Assembly: GCF_030282825.1 (NCBI RefSeq)
Contig: NZ_JASTZU010000030.1
Location: 1-33,709 of the forward strand
DNA from: Aquibacillus rhizosphaerae
GTDB taxonomy: Bacteria > Bacillota > Bacilli > Bacillales > Amphibacillaceae
Length of the DNA: 33,709 bases
Direction of reading: 5' to 3'
The notes under the pieces were generated by a model. That model had not been told where the DNA came from and ran no database searches. It worked only from the letters and a program-made list of their open reading frames with translations. The position numbers were made by a program, and so were the translations under genes. Positions 9,288-21,549 of the stretch are shown one piece after another (the stretch's first letter is position 1; every line of letters begins with the position of its first letter).

Positions 9288-9509
9288 CTATGTCCCTTGC
9301 CCTACTGAAGTTTCTTGTATTGATGCATTGGCACATATATCCTTCCAGTGTGTTTCAATATAAGAAATACAATCCGTTCTATTCGCTACTCCAAATTGAA
9401 TATCCCATCCAGTTGGGATATCTAAATAGGAAGGCCAGAGGGAATACTGGCCTTTATCATTTTTTAACGCGTAAAATCCAAGTTCTTCATGATCAAACGG
9501 ATTTTTCAT
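9288..9509 (-). CDS. mbtH: MbtH-like NRPS accessory protein
   Basis: The protein has 73 residues, the usual MbtH-like size. Signature residues are NPFD (3-6), GQYSLWP (20-26, W25), IPTGW (31-35) and W55. These proteins bind adenylation domains and are needed for their solubility or activity. The partner here should be DhbF, whose 3' end it overlaps by 17 bases; its ribosome binding site AAGGAG lies inside dhbF. The overlap suggests coupled translation. The family is confident. Confidence 0.93.
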   Translation of the reverse strand: MKNPFDHEELGFYALKNDKGQYSLWPSYLDIPTGWDIQFGVANRTDCISYIETHWKDICANASIQETSVGQGT

Positions 9510-12500
9510 TTTTTTTCACTCCTTCTAATTCTGTTAAATAGTTAAGAATGTACGCACCTATTTCGGCTAGTGGAACAGGCTGACACATGTCCTTATGACG
9601 ACAATTAATTTCATGCTCTTGAATGTCTCCTATCACATACGCCTTCCACGTATCTGTATAAATAGGATCGAACCAGTCAGGGATAATTGTCGAGCGGAAA
9701 AATAGCAGATCCCCATAATAGGCTTTAGGCTGATAGTTATGAAGAATCGTTACCGAATTGACATACGTTTCCTTTAAATTCATTAGTGTTTCATGACTCA
9801 AACTGGCTAGGGCACTTCCGTCTTTTTGAAGAAGATCTAAGACATTTTCAAACGTAACTTTTCCTTCACTTAGGTTGCTAGGTTCGTAGCCTCCTAGGGC
9901 TAGCAAGGCATTTAGTGCTTCTTCATCATTAGGCTTTTCTTTCATTGGTAAATAGTGACTAGGATAGGCATCTAGCATAGCCAAAAGTCCAACTTCTTCT
10001 CCTTGACGCTGTAATTCAGTAGCCATGGCATGGATGACATTTCCTCCAAGCGACCAACCAACTAAATGATAGGGACCATGTGGCTGTATGGTTTGTATAT
10101 GTTCAACATAATCCCTTGCCATTTCTTCCATTGAGGTCGGCCATCCAGTTTGTTCGCCAATCCCACGAGCCTGTAATCCATACACCGGGTAATCCTTCCC
10201 AAGCATATGGAGTAGACCCGCATAACACCAACTCAGTCCTCCTGCTGGATGAATACAAAATACAGGTTGTTTTGTTCCGCCTCTTCTAAGCGGTAACAGG
10301 ATATCCAATGCACTCGAATTCCCTCCTCCTTCAAGCTGCTCTGCCAATCCTGCAATCGTTGGAGCCTCAAATAAACTTCCAATCGTCATTTCGACGCCGA
10401 GTGTTTGTTTGATCCTTGTCATCAATTTCACAGCAAGTAGGGAATGACCACCTAGATCAAAGAAGCCCTCATCTATCCCAACACGATTGAGATTCAATAC
10501 TTCCTTAAATAACTGGCACAGTACTTCTTCTTGTGGTGTTCTAGGTCCCCGTTCAGATAACGCTCCGTCATATTCAGGAGCAGGCAATGCTTGTTGATCT
10601 AGCTTACCGTTAGGAGTCAATGGCCATTCCTCCACATAAACAAACGCAGAAGGTATCATATAATTCGGAAGTCGATTGGAAACATATGCTTTCCAATCTG
10701 CTTTCTCTAGCTTTACACTTGCAGATGTTTGTAAATAGGCGACTAAACGCTTATCTCCTGGTTGGTCTTCACGAACAAGAACAGCTACTTGATTTACATC
10801 AGAATGTTGTGCTAGGATCGTCTCAATTTCACCAAGCTCTATCCGAAAACCTCTAACTTTCACTTGATGATCTGACCTTCCAATGTAATCAAGAGTTCCG
10901 TCCTCGCGCCATTTAGCAAGGTCCCCAGTACGATACATTCGAGAACCTTTATCTCCGAATGGATTAGCAACAAATCTTGTGGCAGTTAAGCCTGATCGAC
11001 TTAAATAGCCAAGTGCGAGTCCCTCTCCTATTACATACATTTCACCAACTACTCCAGGTGGTACTGGTTGTAGCCATTGATCTAGCACATATACACCAAG
11101 GTCGGGGATATTCTCACCGATAATGCTATTAGCACGTATATCAACACTTTCCTTATTTAATTCTATAAAACTAACATGGACGGTGGTCTCCGTAATACCA
11201 TACATATTGATTAACTTCGGTGCATCGTCTAGATGGCGCTTATACCAATCAGCTAATCGTCCCAACTCAAGTGCCTCTCCACCAAAAATAACGTAACGAA
11301 GTGACAGTTCTTGTCCAATCTCTTGATGATCTTGATCTGCTTGCATGAGCTGATAGAACGCAGATGGGGTTTGGTTTAATACAGTCACCTTCTCCCTCAC
11401 CAACAGTGTTAAAAATTCAACAGGTGTACGACTAATATCATGAGGCACGAGCACTAAGCGACCTCCATATAACAATGCCCCCCATATTTCCCACACGGAA
11501 AAATCAAACGCATAGGAATGGAAAAGTGTCCAAACATCATCATGATCAAAATGAAACCAGTGAGCTGTTGATCCGAATAACCGAATTATATTTTGATGAG
11601 GAATGATGACTCCTTTTGGATTCCCAGTCGATCCAGATGTGTAAATAACGTAGGCAGGATCTTGTGGCATTAATGGCCTCAAACGCTCTTGGTCGGTCGG
11701 GTTAGAACACTTTTGCCCTTCCAATTCCCGCCCTACTTTCGGATCATCAAGAATGATTAGCTTTTCACCCTTTTCGTTCCCTACATCCTCTGCATGTTTA
11801 CTAATGGTAACGGTACATACCGGCTGTGAGTCATTTTTCATATATTCGATTCGTGCCGTTGGATAATTAGGGTCTAGAGGGACATAAGCTGCTCCTGCTT
11901 TTAAAATGCCAAGCAAGCCAATAATCATATCCAACGAACGTGGCATTGCTAACGCCACATATTGACCTGGGCCAACTCCTTTGTTAATTAATAAATGCGC
12001 TAGACGATTTGCTTGACTGTTTAGTTCTGCATAGGAAAGTCTTTGATTTTCAAAGGTCAATGCCTGCTTGTTTGGATAGGTGTTGACTTGCTGCTCAAAC
12101 TGATGCGGGAGCGTATCTTGCACCACACTCATAGCCCTGTTACTCCGCTGATTTAATAAGGATGCTCTTTCCTCTTTTAAAAGAATGTCCACTCTAGAAA
12201 TTGACTGATCTATGTTTTCGATTGCATGTTGAAAAAATTGCTGCAATCTATCAACTAGTTTTTTAATGGTTTCCGGTTTGAACAAGTCTTTCCTATATTC
12301 CACTATGCCTTCCAAACCCTCACCTTTATTAATGGAATGCTCTATGAACTCAAAGGTCAGATCGAATTTTGAAGCACCAACACTTCCAATGCTTACCCTG
12401 CTATCTATACCTGGCAATGAAAGAGATGGTTCTGGTGTGTTCTGAAGGATAAGCATCGTTTGAAACAACGGATGTTTCGATCTTGACCTAACGGGATTTA

Positions 12501-15500
12501 GTACTTCAACAAGTCTTTCAAAAGGAAGGTCTTGATGCTCATAAGCACGTATATTAGTGGTCCGAATGCGTGCAAGTAACTCACGAAAAGTCGGATTACC
12601 TGATGTATCTGTGCGAAGGACGATTGTATTTACGAACAAACCAACAAGATCATGTAATACCTCCTCACTCCTTCCAGCGACAGGGGTACCTAGTGGAATA
12701 TCATCGCCGCCCCCCATTCTCGTTAATAAAGCACTCAAGCCTGCTTGAAGAACCATGAATAAGCTGACCCCATTTTCCATAGAAGTCTCCATTAGTTTTT
12801 GATGGAGGGAAGGCTCTATCCAAAATGAGTATGTGCCTCCTTGATTGGATGCCTCTACTGGTCTTGGATAATCCGTAGGTAATTCGAGTTGATCAGGTAA
12901 ACCTGCAAGTGCATTTTTCCAATACTTCATTTGCTCCGCCATTAGACTATCACTTTCCTTTTCCTCACCGAGTAACGAGGATTGCCATATGACATAGTCT
13001 GAATAATCAATAGGTAGCTCATTCCAAATTGGAGCCTCTTGTTTTGTACGTGCGTGGTAAGCCTGTTCTAAGTCACGTGTAAACGGATGAAGTGACCAGC
13101 CATCCCCAACCATATGGTGGATAAGTACCAGTAAGGTATAGCGTTCCTTTCCCTTATCAAACAACCGTATTTGACAGCATGGCTCATCTGAAAGGCTAAA
13201 CCGATACTGAACTGCCTCTTGGAGTATATGATCCATTTCTGACGGTTCAACGATTTCTAGCGGTAGCGAAGGAATGATCTGTTTAGCATCCAAAATGTAT
13301 TGGTTTGCTTCTCCTTGATTGTTTTTAAAAATGGTACGAAGCGCCTTATGTCGATCGATAACATCATATAATGCTGATTGTAATGCCTTTCGATCAAGGT
13401 CTCCATCAAGATCAATCACGATCGGAATATTGTAGGTAGGACTTGGACCTTCTAGCTGATGTAAAAACCATAGACGCTTTTGTGCAAAAGATAACGGAAT
13501 TACCTCTTGTTTCTCCACTTTGGCAATCATCGGTCTAGCTTGTCTTCCAACAGTGAGATGTTCAATAATACCTGCAACGGTTGGTGCTTCAAATAGCTTT
13601 CCAATCGTAATGTCCACATCAAACACATCCCGAATACGGTTGATTAGTCTACCTGCTAGTAAGGAATGCCCACCTAGATGAAAGAAATGATCATGAATAC
13701 CAACATGTGGGACACCAAGAACCTCTGCAAAGAGCACGCAAAGAATTTCTTCCTGAGGTGTTCTTGGTTCCTGAAACTGTGTACTATTATTTTGTTGAGG
13801 AGCAGGTAAAGCCTTCTTATTAATCTTGCCATTTGGTGTTAATGGAAAGTCATCTAGCATGACAATAGCAGCTGGAACCATATACTCTGGTAACTGGGTA
13901 GATGCTAAATCACGTAACTCCCCTTGAATGGATACGGAATCAGAAATAATATAAGCAACGATACGCTTGTCACCAGGTCGATCTTCTCGAATCATTACTG
14001 TAGCCTGCTTTACTTTATGGTGTTCTGACAAAACGGCTGTAATTTCTCCTGGTTCAATTCGAAATCCTCTAACCTTCATTTGGTCATCTGCCCGCCCAAC
14101 ATACTGAATCGTACCGTCAGCATCCCACAATGCTTTGTCCCCAGTACTATACATTCTTTCCCCTTTTACACTAAATGGATTGGCGACAAATCGCTCCGCA
14201 GTTAATCCTGGTCGATGATGATACCCTGCTGCAAGCCCTTTTCCAGCAATAAACATATTTCCAACTACCCCAGGTGGAACTGGCTGGAGACTATCATCCA
14301 AAATATAGATGTTTGTGTTCCTAATTGGTTCTCCTATGGATGGGATACTATTCTCTTTTATTGGTAGGGTCATCGCTGTTGACCATACAGTCGTTTCCGT
14401 CGGACCATAGAGATTTGTGACTGTACACTTCTGTTCATGTAATGCTTTTAGCAAGGCTTGCGGCAGAGCTTCTCCTCCAACAAGTACTTGTAATCCTTGA
14501 ACAGCTTCAGGAGTCATTGTCACAATAGACTGCCATAATGTAGGTGTCGCCTGCATGATCGTAATCGATTGTTCTTTTATTTCTTGGACAAGCTGACGTG
14601 GATCTTGTATTGTTTCCTTATCGACAATGACACATGTTGCACCTGAGAGTAATGGTAAAAACAGCTCTAATACAGAGATATCAAAAGCAATAGTTGTGAC
14701 AGCAAGGAGTCTTTCCTTTGTGGAAAGGGAGAACCTTTGATTCATCGCCATCAGAAAATTGGTAACACCGTTCTTCGTAATTACTACCCCTTTTGGAGCC
14801 CCTGTCGATCCAGATGTGTAGATCATATAAACAGGGTCATCCCCCGCTACGTCTACTTCTGTGTAGGGTTGTCCCTTAAATGCCTTTAATTCTCTTCTTA
14901 CCTGTTGGCTATCCATCACGAGACATGGCACATTCCTCGATTGAAAATGCAGACTTGTTGAAGTGTATGTAATTGCATAGGTTGGTCCTGCATCCTTTAA
15001 CATGAAGTCAATTCGATCAGCTGGATAGCTCGGGTCGATTGGTACATAAACAGCTCCCACGTTCATAACAGCTAGCATGGCAAAGACCATCGTTTCAGAG
15101 CGCGGAAGTGCTAAAGCAATCACATCCCCCTTCTGAATTCCACGTTGTTCAAGCAGATAAGATAAGCGATTAACCTGTTTATAGACTTCTTGATAGGAAT
15201 AAGATTTGTCCCCAAAAACGATTGCTTCATGTTCAGGTGTTTCCTGAACTTGCTGCCTAAACCCTGTAACAATACTGTTAAGAGAATTCTCTTCACTCGT
15301 ATCATTCCACTTCTCTACAACCTGATAATATTCCTCATCTAATAGAAGCTTCTGTTTTCCAATAGGTTCGCTAAAATCGATGTCAGTAAGCTTCGCCATA
15401 CCTTTCACTATCCGTTGCATATGAAGCTCTACGTCACCTACTGCATAGATAGCTGGATTAAAGTTAACCTCGATACGAATTCCTTGTTCCTGTTCATATA

Positions 15501-16650
15501 TATTTACAGATAAATCTTCAGTAGGTCCAGTCGCGAGTTTATGTGTCAATCCTTTCGCTTCACCAAAATTCCACTCATAGGAAAATGGCATGATATTGAC
15601 TTGAGGACCAAACAAGCGCATCTGATCACCCACTCGATTCAAATCACGTCTTAAATCCTCATGCCGATAAAGCTGGTGGGAACGAAGCTGCTTCATATTT
15701 TCCCTTATTTGATATACAAGTTTTAAAAAGGACTGGTCAGAACAGACCTTTACACGAAGTGGTACTAGATTCATAACCATTGCCGGAACTTGTAAAGCAG
15801 CAGATCCAATTCGATTCATCATCGGAACACTTAGCACAATTTCTTCAGCACCCGTTAAACGGTGAAAATACACAGCAAGAGAAGCTATCATTACTTCTGA
15901 CCAGTGTAAAAGATTATCGCTAGTCTTTTTTTTCAATAACTCAAATGTGCTACCATTTAAAAAGTCATGATACTGACCAACTCTTTCCGGTATGGTAGAA
16001 GATCGCTCCGATAAGCTCACGACTTCTGGCTGATCGCGGAATTGTTCCATCCAAAACTGACGGTCCAAATCGAATTTATAGGAGTGACGGTAGGCTTGGT
16101 CTTCATCTAAGACAGACTTAAAAGAAGAAAATAGACCTTTTCCATCAACTACCTTCCCATTCAATAATGATGCGTACCATTTCGAAACCCCCTGGCTAAG
16201 TAAGGTAAACCCATATCCATCTACTGCTATATGATGTACTTTTAGATACCAAAAATAGTGATTTTCACTTAATTTGAATAAGAAAGAAGTAAAGAGAGAA
16301 TCCTTACTTAAATTAATCGGTGTGGACACGTCTTCTTTCATCTGATATAGCGCTTCGTCGTATGGATCCTTTTTGTTAGTCAAATCGATAACTAAAAATG
16401 GAAAGACCCGTTCCGAACGTAGCATTTGCCACGGTCCTGTTTCCTCTTCTCCAAACTGCATATGGAGGGAATCCGCTTCTAACAGTGTGTTTCTAACAGC
16501 CTGTTCAAAGCAGGACATATCTAATATGCCACGAATCTCCACATATTCCGCTGTATTATAAATAGAATTATTTGGCTCCAGTTGTTGCGCATACCATATG
16601 CCAGTCTGCGCACCTGTTAAAGGCCAACGCTCGCTAATTGTCTGTTGCAT
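9493..16650 (-). CDS. dhbF: Dimodular nonribosomal peptide synthetase for bacillibactin (Gly, Thr, thioesterase)
   Basis: The protein has about 2385 residues, close to B. subtilis DhbF. The start is the ATG at 16650, behind AAAGGGAGGG; an ATG seven codons earlier overlaps dhbB. Domains: C1 (HHIAVDG near 142), A1 (~460-960), PCP1 (LGGHS near 993), C2 (HHMVGDG near 1180), A2 (~1510-2020), PCP2 (LGGHS near 2068), TE (GWSLGG near 2199). The specificity residues, aligned by eye to GrsA, read D-I-L-Q-L-G-L-V for A1, one step from the glycine code, and D-F-W-N-I-G-M-V for A2, the threonine code. The enzyme should take 2,3-dihydroxybenzoate from DhbB, add Gly then Thr, and trimerise and cyclise three units on the TE domain. 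It sits between dhbB and mbtH in the operon. All catalytic motifs appear intact. Confidence 0.96.
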   Translation of the reverse strand: MQQTISERWPLTGAQTGIWYAQQLEPNNSIYNTAEYVEIRGILDMSCFEQAVRNTLLEADSLHMQFGEEETGPWQMLRSERVFPFLVIDLTNKKDPYDEALYQMKEDVSTPINLSKDSLFTSFLFKLSENHYFWYLKVHHIAVDGYGFTLLSQGVSKWYASLLNGKVVDGKGLFSSFKSVLDEDQAYRHSYKFDLDRQFWMEQFRDQPEVVSLSERSSTIPERVGQYHDFLNGSTFELLKKKTSDNLLHWSEVMIASLAVYFHRLTGAEEIVLSVPMMNRIGSAALQVPAMVMNLVPLRVKVCSDQSFLKLVYQIRENMKQLRSHQLYRHEDLRRDLNRVGDQMRLFGPQVNIMPFSYEWNFGEAKGLTHKLATGPTEDLSVNIYEQEQGIRIEVNFNPAIYAVGDVELHMQRIVKGMAKLTDIDFSEPIGKQKLLLDEEYYQVVEKWNDTSEENSLNSIVTGFRQQVQETPEHEAIVFGDKSYSYQEVYKQVNRLSYLLEQRGIQKGDVIALALPRSETMVFAMLAVMNVGAVYVPIDPSYPADRIDFMLKDAGPTYAITYTSTSLHFQSRNVPCLVMDSQQVRRELKAFKGQPYTEVDVAGDDPVYMIYTSGSTGAPKGVVITKNGVTNFLMAMNQRFSLSTKERLLAVTTIAFDISVLELFLPLLSGATCVIVDKETIQDPRQLVQEIKEQSITIMQATPTLWQSIVTMTPEAVQGLQVLVGGEALPQALLKALHEQKCTVTNLYGPTETTVWSTAMTLPIKENSIPSIGEPIRNTNIYILDDSLQPVPPGVVGNMFIAGKGLAAGYHHRPGLTAERFVANPFSVKGERMYSTGDKALWDADGTIQYVGRADDQMKVRGFRIEPGEITAVLSEHHKVKQATVMIREDRPGDKRIVAYIISDSVSIQGELRDLASTQLPEYMVPAAIVMLDDFPLTPNGKINKKALPAPQQNNSTQFQEPRTPQEEILCVLFAEVLGVPHVGIHDHFFHLGGHSLLAGRLINRIRDVFDVDITIGKLFEAPTVAGIIEHLTVGRQARPMIAKVEKQEVIPLSFAQKRLWFLHQLEGPSPTYNIPIVIDLDGDLDRKALQSALYDVIDRHKALRTIFKNNQGEANQYILDAKQIIPSLPLEIVEPSEMDHILQEAVQYRFSLSDEPCCQIRLFDKGKERYTLLVLIHHMVGDGWSLHPFTRDLEQAYHARTKQEAPIWNELPIDYSDYVIWQSSLLGEEKESDSLMAEQMKYWKNALAGLPDQLELPTDYPRPVEASNQGGTYSFWIEPSLHQKLMETSMENGVSLFMVLQAGLSALLTRMGGGDDIPLGTPVAGRSEEVLHDLVGLFVNTIVLRTDTSGNPTFRELLARIRTTNIRAYEHQDLPFERLVEVLNPVRSRSKHPLFQTMLILQNTPEPSLSLPGIDSRVSIGSVGASKFDLTFEFIEHSINKGEGLEGIVEYRKDLFKPETIKKLVDRLQQFFQHAIENIDQSISRVDILLKEERASLLNQRSNRAMSVVQDTLPHQFEQQVNTYPNKQALTFENQRLSYAELNSQANRLAHLLINKGVGPGQYVALAMPRSLDMIIGLLGILKAGAAYVPLDPNYPTARIEYMKNDSQPVCTVTISKHAEDVGNEKGEKLIILDDPKVGRELEGQKCSNPTDQERLRPLMPQDPAYVIYTSGSTGNPKGVIIPHQNIIRLFGSTAHWFHFDHDDVWTLFHSYAFDFSVWEIWGALLYGGRLVLVPHDISRTPVEFLTLLVREKVTVLNQTPSAFYQLMQADQDHQEIGQELSLRYVIFGGEALELGRLADWYKRHLDDAPKLINMYGITETTVHVSFIELNKESVDIRANSIIGENIPDLGVYVLDQWLQPVPPGVVGEMYVIGEGLALGYLSRSGLTATRFVANPFGDKGSRMYRTGDLAKWREDGTLDYIGRSDHQVKVRGFRIELGEIETILAQHSDVNQVAVLVREDQPGDKRLVAYLQTSASVKLEKADWKAYVSNRLPNYMIPSAFVYVEEWPLTPNGKLDQQALPAPEYDGALSERGPRTPQEEVLCQLFKEVLNLNRVGIDEGFFDLGGHSLLAVKLMTRIKQTLGVEMTIGSLFEAPTIAGLAEQLEGGGNSSALDILLPLRRGGTKQPVFCIHPAGGLSWCYAGLLHMLGKDYPVYGLQARGIGEQTGWPTSMEEMARDYVEHIQTIQPHGPYHLVGWSLGGNVIHAMATELQRQGEEVGLLAMLDAYPSHYLPMKEKPNDEEALNALLALGGYEPSNLSEGKVTFENVLDLLQKDGSALASLSHETLMNLKETYVNSVTILHNYQPKAYYGDLLFFRSTIIPDWFDPIYTDTWKAYVIGDIQEHEINCRHKDMCQPVPLAEIGAYILNYLTELEGVKKNEKSV

Positions 16651-16667
16651 AAATGTCCCTCCCTTTG

Positions 16668-17561
16668 TCATTCAGACATGCTGACCTTTTTTGCTTCCAC
16701 AATGTTCCACCAATCCTTTAACGTTGGCTTCTCAGCCAAGGTCATAAAGTTAATATCTATTCCTACTTGTCTCAACTCTTCTGTGAGACTCATCATCCGG
16801 ATGGAGTCTAAGCCTAGATAAATCAGATTTTCTTCAACCGAAACTTCTTGAGGGTCTTGTTCCAATAATGCTGAGACTCTATCACGAAGTCCTTCAAATG
16901 AATCTAAACTTGCTCGCGGATGTTCATGCCCGGTTTGTTCCAGAATCTGTTCTGTTGTAACGGTGACACCGCACCGTGTAGCTACATATTGCATAGCCAT
17001 TTTATGTTGTTCTTCCGTAAAGTCAGCTACAGCATCGGCAACAAAAAAGCTTTGAACATCCTCCATAAAAGCTTCTGTAGCTGTAACTAAGCAGCCAATA
17101 TGTGCATAGACACCACAAATGATGAGCTGATCACGTCCTGTTTCTTGAAGAAATGTCTGAAGACTCGTGCGTTTGAAGGCACTATAACGCCATTTCGTTA
17201 AAATAAGGTCATCCTTATCAGGTTCCAGTCCATCAATTATTTTTGTAACGGATCGATCATCCGACAGGCCATCTCCCCAGAAGTCTTGAAGAAGTGCTCG
17301 ATCTTTTGGATTCTGGTTTCCCGGTTGTGCCGTGTAGACAACTGGAATGTTTAGTCTTTTGCATTCCTTTTTTAGTGTGGCAATGTGTTCAACCAATTCA
17401 GGAATAGGAGATTCTTGCATGTCATAGGCATTCAAGAAATATTGTTGCATATCATGAATAAGCAGCACAGCTCGATTTGAATCAGCCTCCCATGAAACTC
17501 GATTAGTTGGCATGTCTAATTTCGTTGGCATATCATAGCTTTTAATGGTTGGTAATCCCAT
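16668..17561 (-). CDS. dhbB: Isochorismatase with C-terminal aryl carrier domain
   Basis: The protein has 297 residues. The start ATG at 17561 follows AAAGGAAG, and [13 protein letters not shown] lines up with the DhbB/EntB N-terminus as I remember it; a frame-extending ATG seven codons earlier lacks support. Residues ~1-210 are an isochorismatase hydrolase, with VLLIHDMQ (catalytic Asp), KWRYSAF (Lys) and [12 protein letters not shown] (Cys region). It cleaves isochorismate to 2,3-dihydro-2,3-dihydroxybenzoate and pyruvate. The C-terminal ~75 residues are an aryl carrier domain with LGLDSIRMM, whose Ser (near residue 250) receives phosphopantetheine and then DHB from DhbE. It is separated from dhbE by 26 bases and from dhbF by 17. 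Confidence 0.95.
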   Translation of the reverse strand: MGLPTIKSYDMPTKLDMPTNRVSWEADSNRAVLLIHDMQQYFLNAYDMQESPIPELVEHIATLKKECKRLNIPVVYTAQPGNQNPKDRALLQDFWGDGLSDDRSVTKIIDGLEPDKDDLILTKWRYSAFKRTSLQTFLQETGRDQLIICGVYAHIGCLVTATEAFMEDVQSFFVADAVADFTEEQHKMAMQYVATRCGVTVTTEQILEQTGHEHPRASLDSFEGLRDRVSALLEQDPQEVSVEENLIYLGLDSIRMMSLTEELRQVGIDINFMTLAEKPTLKDWWNIVEAKKVSMSE

Positions 17562-17587
17562 TCTAAGCACTTCCTTTCTCATTAATT

Positions 17588-19195
17588 TTAATGGCTTAAC
17601 TGCTCTTCAATTAGTTGCCTTAGCTTCTTCTTACTCACCTTCCCAAGTGCGGTTTGTGGGAATGAATTGATCCATTCGACCCGATCCGGTATTTTGTAAG
17701 CCGCCAATCCACGTTCATGAAGAAACTTACGGATTTCTTGGGATGCTTGGTGCTCCCCTTTTGGTATGATAAATGCACACGAACGTTCGCCGAGGTATGG
17801 ATCTGGCATAGAAACAACTGCTGCGTCAAAGACACTAGGATGAGCTAATAGATGGTTTTCCACTTCTTCAGCAGCAATTTTCTCGCCACCACGATTGATT
17901 TGATCTTTATCCCTTCCTTCAACAATGATGTAGCCCTCTTTGTTCAAACGAACAAGATCCCCTGTTCGATAAAAGCCATCATCGGTAAAGGACTTTGCAT
18001 TATGTTCATCTGCTTTATAGTATCCACGTATTGTATATGGACCTCTTGTTAGCAGCTCCCCAACTTCACCTGGTGGAACATCCTGATCATCCTCATCAAC
18101 GACTCTAATTTCGTCATAGGGAGACATCGGACGCCCTTGCGTATGGACAATGATTTCCTCTGGATCGTCGAATCGCGTATAATTAACAAGTCCCTCAGCC
18201 ATGCCAAAAACTTGCTGCAACTTACACCCGAAAGCAGGCTGTATCCGTTTCGCACTTTCTGCACTAAACTTCGCTCCCCCTACTTGGATCACTTCCAAGC
18301 TAGACAGGTCATCATGACGATTTTTCACTGCTTCTGTCCACATTATGGCGATTGGCGGTACCATTGCTGTAAAGGTTACGCGCTCTTTTTCGATTAGTGA
18401 GAATGCCTGGTCTGGGCTTGGACCACTAGATAAAACGATACGTCCACCCGCATAAATCGTCCCTAACACACCAGGTGAGCTTAATGGAAAGTTATGTGCT
18501 ATCGGTAATACTGCCAAATAAACACTCTCCTCCGTTAATGCGCACACTTCATTACTCCTTCTTAAGCTATAAATATAATCATCATGCGTCCGTGGGATAA
18601 GCTTAGAAAGTCCAGTGCTACCACCCGAAAGCTGTAAAAAAGCTACATCGGATGGATGAATCGTAGATGGAACAAATGGTGTATCTTTATACAATTTTAA
18701 TAATGGAACAAACTGTTCTGCATCACCCTCGACAATAACATGCTTCAGCGTCCTTACTTCCTTTTTAACCAGCTCTGCCATCGAAAGGTAGTCAAAACCC
18801 GCGTACGTGTCAGGTATAATTAATGCTTTTGCCTCGGAAAACTCGCAAAAGTGACGCACCTCGCTATAGCGGTGGGATGGGAGAGCGAAGACAGGCAAAG
18901 CCCCTATATTAAATAATGCAAAAATCACTTCAAAAAAAGCGACTTCATTCGGCAACTGGACAACTACTCGGTCGCCCTTCTCCATTCCAACTTGTTGAAA
19001 TCCTGCTGCTAATTGTTCTACTCTTTCTTGTAGATGTGCATAACTAATTTCACCAGTATTACTTGTAATTACCGTCTTATCTCCATATTGAATAGCTCGG
19101 CTTTTTAGCATTTCTGCAAACGTCTCCCCTCGCCAACAGTTCTGTTGGCGATAAAAGTCTGCAAATTCACTTGGCCATGTTGGACAACCTTCCAC
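17588..19195 (-). CDS. dhbE: 2,3-dihydroxybenzoate-AMP ligase
   Basis: The protein has 535 residues. I place the start at the GTG at 19195, seven bases after AGGAGG; the TTG two codons earlier would be only one base from it. The enzyme activates 2,3-dihydroxybenzoate with ATP and loads it on the aryl carrier domain of DhbB. Visible features are [20 protein letters not shown] near the N-terminus, the ATP loop [16 protein letters not shown], the aryl-acid pocket motif [38 protein letters not shown] and the late catalytic lysine in TALGKVSKK. These match DhbE/EntE stand-alone adenylation enzymes. It lies 11 bases after dhbC and 26 before dhbB. Confidence 0.95.
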   Translation of the reverse strand: MEGCPTWPSEFADFYRQQNCWRGETFAEMLKSRAIQYGDKTVITSNTGEISYAHLQERVEQLAAGFQQVGMEKGDRVVVQLPNEVAFFEVIFALFNIGALPVFALPSHRYSEVRHFCEFSEAKALIIPDTYAGFDYLSMAELVKKEVRTLKHVIVEGDAEQFVPLLKLYKDTPFVPSTIHPSDVAFLQLSGGSTGLSKLIPRTHDDYIYSLRRSNEVCALTEESVYLAVLPIAHNFPLSSPGVLGTIYAGGRIVLSSGPSPDQAFSLIEKERVTFTAMVPPIAIMWTEAVKNRHDDLSSLEVIQVGGAKFSAESAKRIQPAFGCKLQQVFGMAEGLVNYTRFDDPEEIIVHTQGRPMSPYDEIRVVDEDDQDVPPGEVGELLTRGPYTIRGYYKADEHNAKSFTDDGFYRTGDLVRLNKEGYIIVEGRDKDQINRGGEKIAAEEVENHLLAHPSVFDAAVVSMPDPYLGERSCAFIIPKGEHQASQEIRKFLHERGLAAYKIPDRVEWINSFPQTALGKVSKKKLRQLIEEQLSH

Positions 19196-19206
19196 GTGCA
19201 ACCCTC

Positions 19207-20394
19207 CTATCTATTATGAATTCCCATTGCCTTTAGTATCGTTTGAAATTTAGCTCCTGTTTCTGCTAATTCTTCCTCTGCCTTTGATCCAGCAACAACA
19301 CCAGCACCAGCAAAGAGTCTAATAGAATGATCACAAACCTCTGCACAACGAATCGTTATCACCCATTCACCGTCCCCGTGTTCATCACACCAGCCCACCA
19401 TCCCAGTGAAATATCCTCGTTCAAATGCTTCGATATTTCGAATAGCTTGATGTGCTACTGTAGCAGGATAGCCACAAACAGCTGGGGTCGGGTGAAGCGC
19501 AGAAGCAAGTGCTAGTGAAGAAGTGTTGGCTTCTTTTACTGTCCCTTTTATTTCTGTGGATAGATGCCACATTGTTTCGGTTTGAATAAGTGTAGGTTTT
19601 TTTGGAATATCGAGCTTGTCGCACAATGGTTGAAGCGCCTCTTCAACTGCATGGACCACAATTGCATGTTCATGAAGGTCTTTGGTAGAGTTTAATAGTT
19701 CATTTGCGCGCCGCTGGTCCTCCATAGGATCCTCACTACGGGGACGGGAACCTGCTAACGGATTTGCTATGACGATACGACCTGATTTAGAAACGAGTAG
19801 TTCAGGACTTGCTCCAATTAAGGTCCGATGACCATTACTTTTATCATTTGGTAGATCAATAGAGAAGGTGTATCCTTGTGTATTATGTCTAGCTAGTTTC
19901 GTTAAGATAGGTTTTATTTGAATAGGTTCCTTCGATTTGATATCTAAGGAGCGTGAAAGTACAATTTTCTCTAACTCTCCACTATCAATAAGTTCAAGCC
20001 CTTTATTGACACCATCCATGTAGATGTCCGGTTCTGGTATTTCTTGAACTGAGTATGAAGATAAAGCATTTGCCTCTTCTTCGACATCACACCAATCTAA
20101 CTTGCTAGCTATCTTCATTTCATTCGGGACCACTAAGTGTACTTGTTCGTCAGGGTCAAAAGGAAAAACACCAATAACAACAGGCTTAGGATGCCCATCC
20201 TTCTTAGCACGGTGGATCGTTGTTTGAACAGTTTCTGCTAGATTCGTAGATTTTCGAAGTGTTTCAGCTTCTACTTTAGCAAATATTCCTCTACCTCTTA
20301 TTGTTTGGTTGGGAGAAGCTAAAAAGTAATCCCCTAGCTTATAAAGGTCTAATAATTTATTACCCACTAGTTTAGAAGTTTCTGTTATACTCAA
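19207..20394 (-). CDS. dhbC: Isochorismate synthase
   Basis: The protein has 396 residues when started at the TTG at 20394, ten bases after AAGGAGG. The open frame extends 20 codons upstream into dhbA, but those codons have no ribosome binding site and overlap dhbA by 34 bases. It converts chorismate to isochorismate, the first committed step. Family motifs are [49 protein letters not shown] and [19 protein letters not shown]. The size agrees with the ~398 residues remembered for B. subtilis DhbC. The TTG start may tune expression down relative to neighbouring genes. Confidence 0.95.
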   Translation of the reverse strand: MSITETSKLVGNKLLDLYKLGDYFLASPNQTIRGRGIFAKVEAETLRKSTNLAETVQTTIHRAKKDGHPKPVVIGVFPFDPDEQVHLVVPNEMKIASKLDWCDVEEEANALSSYSVQEIPEPDIYMDGVNKGLELIDSGELEKIVLSRSLDIKSKEPIQIKPILTKLARHNTQGYTFSIDLPNDKSNGHRTLIGASPELLVSKSGRIVIANPLAGSRPRSEDPMEDQRRANELLNSTKDLHEHAIVVHAVEEALQPLCDKLDIPKKPTLIQTETMWHLSTEIKGTVKEANTSSLALASALHPTPAVCGYPATVAHQAIRNIEAFERGYFTGMVGWCDEHGDGEWVITIRCAEVCDHSIRLFAGAGVVAGSKAEEELAETGAKFQTILKAMGIHNR

Positions 20395-20420
20395 TGACTC
20401 ACAACCTCCTTCTATTTTGG

Positions 20421-21194
20421 TCAAACACCGAGTGTAGCGCCGCCATCCACACACACATCCTCCATTGTCATCTGGCCGGCATTATCCGATGCCACAAACA
20501 GGACTACATTCGCGACATCTTTTGCTTGTCCTAGTTTTCTGAGCGGAATACCTACTCGATATGCCTCCGGCGTTCCATTTATTGACTGTTCTGCTCCGTT
20601 ATCATCTGTCCAAAGCTTGCGCAACATATCTGTTTCCGTTGAGCCTGGCGATACAATGTTGCAACGTATATGATAGGAAGCTAGCTCAAGCCCTAAACAT
20701 TTGGTAAACATGGTAGCTGCAGCCTTAGATGCTGCATAAGCTGCCATCGACATTCTAGGCATACGCCCTGCATTTGAACTTACGGTAACAATTGAGCCTT
20801 GCTTTCTTACTTTCATTCGTTTACTAACCGATTGACTAACAAGGAATAGTCCGGTGGAATTGACAGCAAACGTTTGATCCCACACCTCTTTTGTCAGAGC
20901 ATCAACGGGAGCTACATGCAGGATTCCTGCAACATTCACCAATATGTCAATTGATCCAATGCTAGTTTCAACAGTATCAACTAGTCCCTCGACTGCCTTA
21001 GCATCACTAATATCAATACAAAATGGATAGACGTGTGACCTTCCCTGCTTTAAACGTTGTAAAGCTTCTTCCTGACGATCCACTGCGACTACCTTAGCCC
21101 CGTGATTAATAAATGATTCCACAATTTCACTTCCAATTCCGCCAGCAGCACCTGTTATAACTACTGTTTTACCAGATATACCTTCTAGCTTCAT
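20421..21194 (-). CDS. dhbA: 2,3-dihydro-2,3-dihydroxybenzoate dehydrogenase (SDR family)
   Basis: The protein has 257 residues and is the first gene of the siderophore operon. The ATG at 21194 is preceded by AAAGGAGG, so the 20-codon upstream extension is rejected; it would also run through the Fur box. It is a classical short-chain dehydrogenase: the NAD-binding TGAAGGIG (residues ~14-21), NVAG, the active-site Ser in IVTVSS, and YAASK with catalytic Tyr and Lys. It also has the DhbA/EntA-like CNIVSPGSTETDM and the terminal CVDGGATLGV. It oxidises 2,3-dihydro-2,3-dihydroxybenzoate to 2,3-dihydroxybenzoate with NAD+. It is 26 bases from dhbC. Confidence 0.95.
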   Translation of the reverse strand: MKLEGISGKTVVITGAAGGIGSEIVESFINHGAKVVAVDRQEEALQRLKQGRSHVYPFCIDISDAKAVEGLVDTVETSIGSIDILVNVAGILHVAPVDALTKEVWDQTFAVNSTGLFLVSQSVSKRMKVRKQGSIVTVSSNAGRMPRMSMAAYAASKAAATMFTKCLGLELASYHIRCNIVSPGSTETDMLRKLWTDDNGAEQSINGTPEAYRVGIPLRKLGQAKDVANVVLFVASDNAGQMTMEDVCVDGGATLGV

Positions 21195-21232
21195 GTTGTT
21201 CCTCCTTTCTTCAATTGGCTTGAACACATAAT

Positions 21233-21269
21233 TGATAATGATTATCATTTTCATGTGTTTATGTTACAA
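21233..21269 (-). promoter_or_regulatory. Fur-controlled promoter of the dhb operon
   Basis: TGATAATGATTATCA at 21233-21247 is a perfect 7-1-7 Fur box, and flanking bases extend the similarity. On the minus strand TTGTAA (plus coordinates 21264-21269) and GATAAT (21241-21246) form -35 and -10 boxes with a 17-base spacer, so Fur would cover the -10 region. Iron-loaded Fur should shut off the whole operon. A partial half-site TGATAACTG follows at about 21271. Confidence 0.93.
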
Positions 21270-21549
21270 ATGATAACTGTTCTCAACGAACTTCTCAACC
21301 CTCTCTCACTTTTTTGAAAATTTAGACTCATTTAATTTACATTTTTTACCTTTTTAACCTGTCCTTTGGAATGAGTTCTTGCCTTTTTCTATGTAAATTG
21401 AATCAATAACCAATTAGAATATACAGTCAAAGTAATGGGGAAGAAACAAAAGAAGCTACTATCCAGACATTCTTGTACCTAGGAAAGAATTACACGGTTC
21501 CAGCTACCATTAATTCGATGGCAACACTTAGAGTGAATAGAGGATGGTT
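21270..21549. other. Non-coding DNA upstream of the dhb promoter
   Basis: I see no gene on either strand. Short plus-strand frames such as ATGGGGAAGAAACAAAAG, near 21435, are broken by stops within 20 codons. Confidence 0.4.

Noticed and set aside
10080-18400. Many plus-strand and off-frame open frames across the dhb genes
   Set aside because: They are shadows of dhbF, dhbB and dhbE, with no ribosome binding sites and no family motifs.
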